Translations under genes and position numbers: made by a program
The notes under the pieces: generated by a model
Told to the model about the DNA's origin: nothing
The model's database searches: none
The model's input: the letters and a program-made list of their open reading frames with translations, nothing else
In this document: positions 61,448-64,000 of the stretch, one piece after another
Layout of the letters: each line of letters begins with the position of its first letter
How positions within the stretch are numbered: the first letter of the stretch is position 1
Source: Lentzea cavernae
Lineage (GTDB): Bacteria; Actinomycetota; Actinomycetes; Mycobacteriales; Pseudonocardiaceae
Assembly (NCBI RefSeq): GCF_014653695.1
Contig: NZ_BNAR01000020.1
Coordinates: forward strand, 62,001 to 126,000
Reading direction: 5' to 3'
DNA: 64,000 bases

Positions 61448-62683
61448 GTGATCCTCTGCCTCGACGTCGGTTCCACCTGGACCAAGGCCGCGCTTGTCAC
61501 TCCCGAGGGCGAGTTGGTCAGGACCGGACAGCACCCGACCACCCCGCCGGAAGTGCTGCGGGGCATCGACGCGCTGCGCGAAGAGGTCGGCGACGGCGAG
61601 ATCCTCGCGTGCTCCTCGGCCGGAGGCGGCCTCAGGCTGGCGGTCGTCGGCCAGGAACGCGTGGTCAGCGCCGAAGCGGGCTACCGGGTCGCACTGAGCG
61701 CCGGCGCCAAGGTCGTGCACGTCAGCGCGGGCCCGGTCGACGTGAAGGCACTCCGCGCAGCCACCCCAGACCTGATCCTGCTCGTCGGCGGCACCGACGG
61801 CGGCGACCAGAAGGTCCTGCTGCACAACGCCTCGAAGCTCGCGAGGGTGGCCGTGCCGATCGTGCTGGCGGGCAACGTCGAGGCGCAGCCGGAAGCACTG
61901 CGACTGCTGGCGAAGCGGACCGTCGTGGCCTGCCCGAACGTGCTGCCGGACGTCGGTCAGCTCGCCCCGGAACCGGCGCGCAAGGCGATCCGCGCCGCGT
62001 TCCTGCAGCACGTGATCGGCGGCAAGGGCCTGTCGCGAGGTCCGCGGTTCCGGCAGCTGGTCAGGGCCGTGACGCCGGATGCCGTGCTGGCGGGGGTTTC
62101 CCGGCTGGCACAACAGGACCGCGAAGGTGCCGTGCTCGTGGTGGACGTGGGCGGAGCGACCACCGACGTGTACTCGGCGGTGTCGACTGTGGACAGTGAG
62201 GGTCTGGAGAGGACGGTCGCGCTGCCGCCCGATCGCCGTACCGTGGAAGGCGATCTGGGCATGCGCTGGTCCGCGCCCGGAGTGGTCAAGGAGGCGCTGA
62301 CCGAACGCCTCACCACCGAGGACCTGACCGAGGAGGCGCGGTTCCGCGCCGAGAACGTCGACTGGCTCGCGGACGACCCGGCGGTGGACGTGAAGCTGGC
62401 GTCGTTCGCGGCGATCCTGGCCGTGCGACGGCACCTCAGGCAGGTCGACGGCCAGCTCGGACCGCACGGCGCGGGGTTGCTGGTGCTGTCGGGCGGGGTC
62501 TTCCGGCACACGCCGGACATCGGGCCGATCGTCGAGGCCCTCCGCGGCGATCCGGTGCTGCGGCCGGTGCTCAAGTCCGCCGAGATCACCGTCGACCGCG
62601 ACTACGTGCTGGCGCCGGTGGGCCTGCTCGCCGAGTCGGGGCGGCTCGAGGCCGCCGGCCGACTGGCGAAAACCCTAGGCTGA
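61448..62683 (+). CDS. glutamate mutase MutL-like ATPase (ASKHA fold)
   Basis: A 411-residue protein with two nucleotide-binding motifs of the actin/hexokinase fold: CLDVGSTWTKAALVTPEGEL at the start and VLVVDVGGATTDVYSAVST near residue 225, with SSAGGGLRLAVVGQE and LLVGGTDGGDQKVLLHNA between. It matches MutL/GlmL proteins, encoded beside coenzyme-B12 glutamate mutase subunits in clostridia. Neither mutase subunit is present here, so it may serve a different B12-dependent or unrelated enzyme. GTG start; its end overlaps the HTH gene by 9 bp. Confidence 0.8.
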   Translation: MILCLDVGSTWTKAALVTPEGELVRTGQHPTTPPEVLRGIDALREEVGDGEILACSSAGGGLRLAVVGQERVVSAEAGYRVALSAGAKVVHVSAGPVDVKALRAATPDLILLVGGTDGGDQKVLLHNASKLARVAVPIVLAGNVEAQPEALRLLAKRTVVACPNVLPDVGQLAPEPARKAIRAAFLQHVIGGKGLSRGPRFRQLVRAVTPDAVLAGVSRLAQQDREGAVLVVDVGGATTDVYSAVSTVDSEGLERTVALPPDRRTVEGDLGMRWSAPGVVKEALTERLTTEDLTEEARFRAENVDWLADDPAVDVKLASFAAILAVRRHLRQVDGQLGPHGAGLLVLSGGVFRHTPDIGPIVEALRGDPVLRPVLKSAEITVDRDYVLAPVGLLAESGRLEAAGRLAKTLG

Positions 62684-62896
62684 TTCCTCGTCGTCCTCGA
62701 CGAACTCGAGGAGGTCGCCGGGCTGGCACTCCAGCACGCGGCACATGGCCTCCAGGGTGCTGAACCGCACGGCCTTGGCGCGCCCGTTCTTCAGCACGGC
62801 GACGTTGGCGGGGGTCAGCCCGACCTTCTCCGCGAACTCGCCGACGCTCATCTTGCGCTTGGCCAGCTCGACGTCGATGCGCACGACGATGGCCAT
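62675..62896 (-). CDS. small XRE-type helix-turn-helix regulator
   Basis: A 73-residue single-domain repressor: RIDVELAKRKMSVGEFAEKVGLTPANVAVLKNGRAKAVRFSTLEAMCRVLECQPGDLLEF covers the five-helix DNA-binding domain. Its ATG overlaps the stop of the DUF2975 gene by 1 bp (TGATG). DUF2975/HTH pairs are common in Gram-positive bacteria, where the regulator probably responds to the membrane partner. Confidence 0.88.
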   Translation of the reverse strand: MAIVVRIDVELAKRKMSVGEFAEKVGLTPANVAVLKNGRAKAVRFSTLEAMCRVLECQPGDLLEFVEDDEESA

Positions 62897-63375
62897 CAGA
62901 TCACCGCTTCCATGTCGGAGCGCAGGTCGGTGGCGCGCTTGAGCAGCGCCCGCATCACGACCAGCACGAGCCCGACCACGGACACCGCCGACGTGAACAG
63001 GAAGAACAGCACGATCACGCCGGGGTCGTCGGCGTTGAACCCGACCCAGAGGAACACCCCCACCAGCACGACCCACGCCGCGGCGATCGCCCAGACCATC
63101 ACGTTCACCCACTTGATCGACGCATCGGTGAAGATCAGATCCTTGCGCACCAACGTGAGCAGCTTCCAGGTGGCCACGATCACCACCTGCACGCACACCA
63201 CCCAGAACACCGACACGATCGTCGAAGGCCACCTCAGGTAGGCCTCCTCCGGGTTCTGCTGCGCCATGTACGCGTACTGACCGGGCAACGACAACGTCTC
63301 CAGCACGACCAGGATCCCGAACAGCGCCACCAGGAAGACCCGGAGTGCCGTCACCGCCCAACGTTCAGAAATCAT
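62896..63375 (-). CDS. DUF2975 family membrane protein
   Basis: A 159-residue protein with four hydrophobic helices (about 10-30, 45-70, 88-110 and 115-137), VSVFWVVCVQVVIVATWKLLTLVRKDLIFTDASIKWVN being the characteristic loop with the acidic IFTD segment. The function of DUF2975 is unknown; it always sits with a small HTH gene, as here. Upstream lie two direct repeats of 13 bp and the divergent TetR gene, 77 bp away. Confidence 0.88.
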   Translation of the reverse strand: MISERWAVTALRVFLVALFGILVVLETLSLPGQYAYMAQQNPEEAYLRWPSTIVSVFWVVCVQVVIVATWKLLTLVRKDLIFTDASIKWVNVMVWAIAAAWVVLVGVFLWVGFNADDPGVIVLFFLFTSAVSVVGLVLVVMRALLKRATDLRSDMEAVI

Positions 63376-63384
63376 GCATCGAGT

Positions 63385-63422
63385 ATCGGTAGTGATCTAT
63401 CGAAAGTCAATCGGTAGTGATC
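63385..63422. promoter_or_regulatory. two 13-bp direct repeats in a divergent promoter
   Basis: ATCGGTAGTGATC occurs at 63385-63397 and again at 63410-63422, 25 bp apart, between the DUF2975-HTH pair and the TetR gene. GATCACTACCGAT on the minus strand might be read as operator half-sites. They may be binding sites for either regulator. Confidence 0.5.
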
Positions 63423-63452
63423 GCCCTGCAACAGGTCTCTAGAGTGATTGGC

Positions 63453-64000
63453 GTGGGACTGCGGGAGCGCAAGAAGTCAGAGACCCGAGCGGCGCTGTCC
63501 GCCGCCGCGCTGAGGCTCGCCCTGCAGAAGGGCGTCGAGGAGGTGCGGGTCGACGAGATCGCCGAGGCGGCGAACGTCTCCCCGCGCACCTACAACAACT
63601 ACTTCCCGAGCCGCGAACACGCGATCGTCGCCGGCATCACGGCGACCCGCGCCCTCCAGGTCGCCGAAGCGTTGCAGCGCAGGCCGTCCGGCGAACCGCT
63701 GGCCGACTCGATCATCGCCGCGTTCGCCGAGCAGTACCGCGAGCCGCCGACCGAGGCCCTCGCGCTGATCACCTCGACCCCGTCGCTGCGCGAGGCCTAC
63801 CTCGACTCGGTGTCCTCGATGGAACCGCCGATCGCGGACGTGATCGCCGCGAGGCTCGGCAAGGACCGGCTGGGCGCGGAAGTGCTCGCGGCCGCCGTGT
63901 CAGCGGCCGCGCGCCTCGCCGTGCAACGTTGGGTGGACCTTCGCCCGTCCGGACTGGTCGTGGTCTCGGCGACGTCGGTCGAGGAGCACCTGCGCGAGGC
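63453..64000 (+). CDS. TetR family transcriptional regulator (truncated by window edge)
   Basis: The first 182 codons of a TetR-type regulator; the gene continues past the right edge. The HTH is SAAALRLALQKGVEEVRVDEIAEAANVSPRTYNNYF, with YNNYFPSREHAIVAGI as the second half; the rest is the helical ligand domain. GTG 63453 is the natural start. It is divergent from the DUF2975-HTH pair with repeats between. Ligand and targets unknown. Confidence 0.85.
   Translation, partial: MGLRERKKSETRAALSAAALRLALQKGVEEVRVDEIAEAANVSPRTYNNYFPSREHAIVAGITATRALQVAEALQRRPSGEPLADSIIAAFAEQYREPPTEALALITSTPSLREAYLDSVSSMEPPIADVIAARLGKDRLGAEVLAAAVSAAARLAVQRWVDLRPSGLVVVSATSVEEHLRE

Noticed and set aside
1-64000. tRNA, rRNA, insertion sequence or prophage genes
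   Set aside because: No clover-leaf, rRNA stretch, transposase, integrase or phage structural motif was recognised on either strand; short or divergent ones could be missed by eye.

Overview
The window is high-GC actinobacterial DNA: codons end mostly in G or C, GTG starts are frequent, and genes often overlap by 4 bp (ATGA or GTGA). Gene order and strand from one end to the other follow the Mycobacterium tuberculosis segment Rv3280 to Rv3253c: accD5, birA, PH-domain protein, GtrA, purK, purE, fadE25, Rv3268-like, cpsA/LCP, rmlD, wbbL, manC, fbiB/fbiA, whiB2, Rv3259-like, Rv3258c-like, pmm, Rv3256c-like, manA, amino-acid permease. The proteins and the added genes suggest a Pseudonocardiales-type organism (Lentzea, Saccharothrix or Actinosynnema-like) with an arabinogalactan wall. 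The genus is inference.

Region 1 (1-11.1 kb): start of an acyl-CoA carboxylase beta subunit, biotin ligase, PH-domain membrane protein and HMG-CoA lyase; then a 144-bp two-layer inverted repeat; a MaoC-type dehydratase; a four-gene cassette arranged like M. tuberculosis esxF-esxE-cpnT-ift (YbaB-like, WXG100-like, TNT NADase toxin, putative immunity protein); an inositol-phosphatase-family enzyme; an OmpR-type two-component system; and two overlapping GtrA genes.

Region 2 (11.2-28.1 kb): a sigma factor fused to a zinc-finger anti-sigma-like segment and a large C-terminal domain; a degenerate GGDEF protein; a YtrA-type GntR/ABC transporter operon with its operator; an epimerase with a divergent HTH regulator; purK, purE and an acyl-CoA dehydrogenase. 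An accessory stretch (21.4-28.1 kb) follows: a GntR/UTRA regulator with three copies of its likely operator, a macro-domain protein, ArsR/AHSA1, a secreted protease, a META-domain lipoprotein and DoxX.

Region 3 (28.1-45 kb): cell-envelope genes. There are two LytR-CpsA-Psr ligases, rmlB, rmlD, wbbL and a mannose-1-phosphate guanylyltransferase. Between rmlD and wbbL, adjacent in M. tuberculosis, lies an extra block of about 8.3 kb with five glycosyltransferase genes (one a GT2-GT4 fusion), two paralogous small membrane proteins and a DUF6000-like protein.

Region 4 (44.6-64 kb): DNA glycosylase, Nudix, fbiB/fbiA (coenzyme F420), an M50 protease, whiB2, a giant membrane glycosyltransferase, then the mannose-activation genes (pmm, Trm112-like, SIS-like, manA), a CDF transporter, an APC permease with MarR, a P-loop protein, a MutL-like ATPase, an HTH/DUF2975 pair and a truncated TetR gene.

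No rRNA, tRNA, CRISPR array, insertion sequence or prophage was seen. The least explained parts are the glycosyltransferase block, the toxin cassette, the sigma/anti-sigma fusion and the nested inverted repeat.
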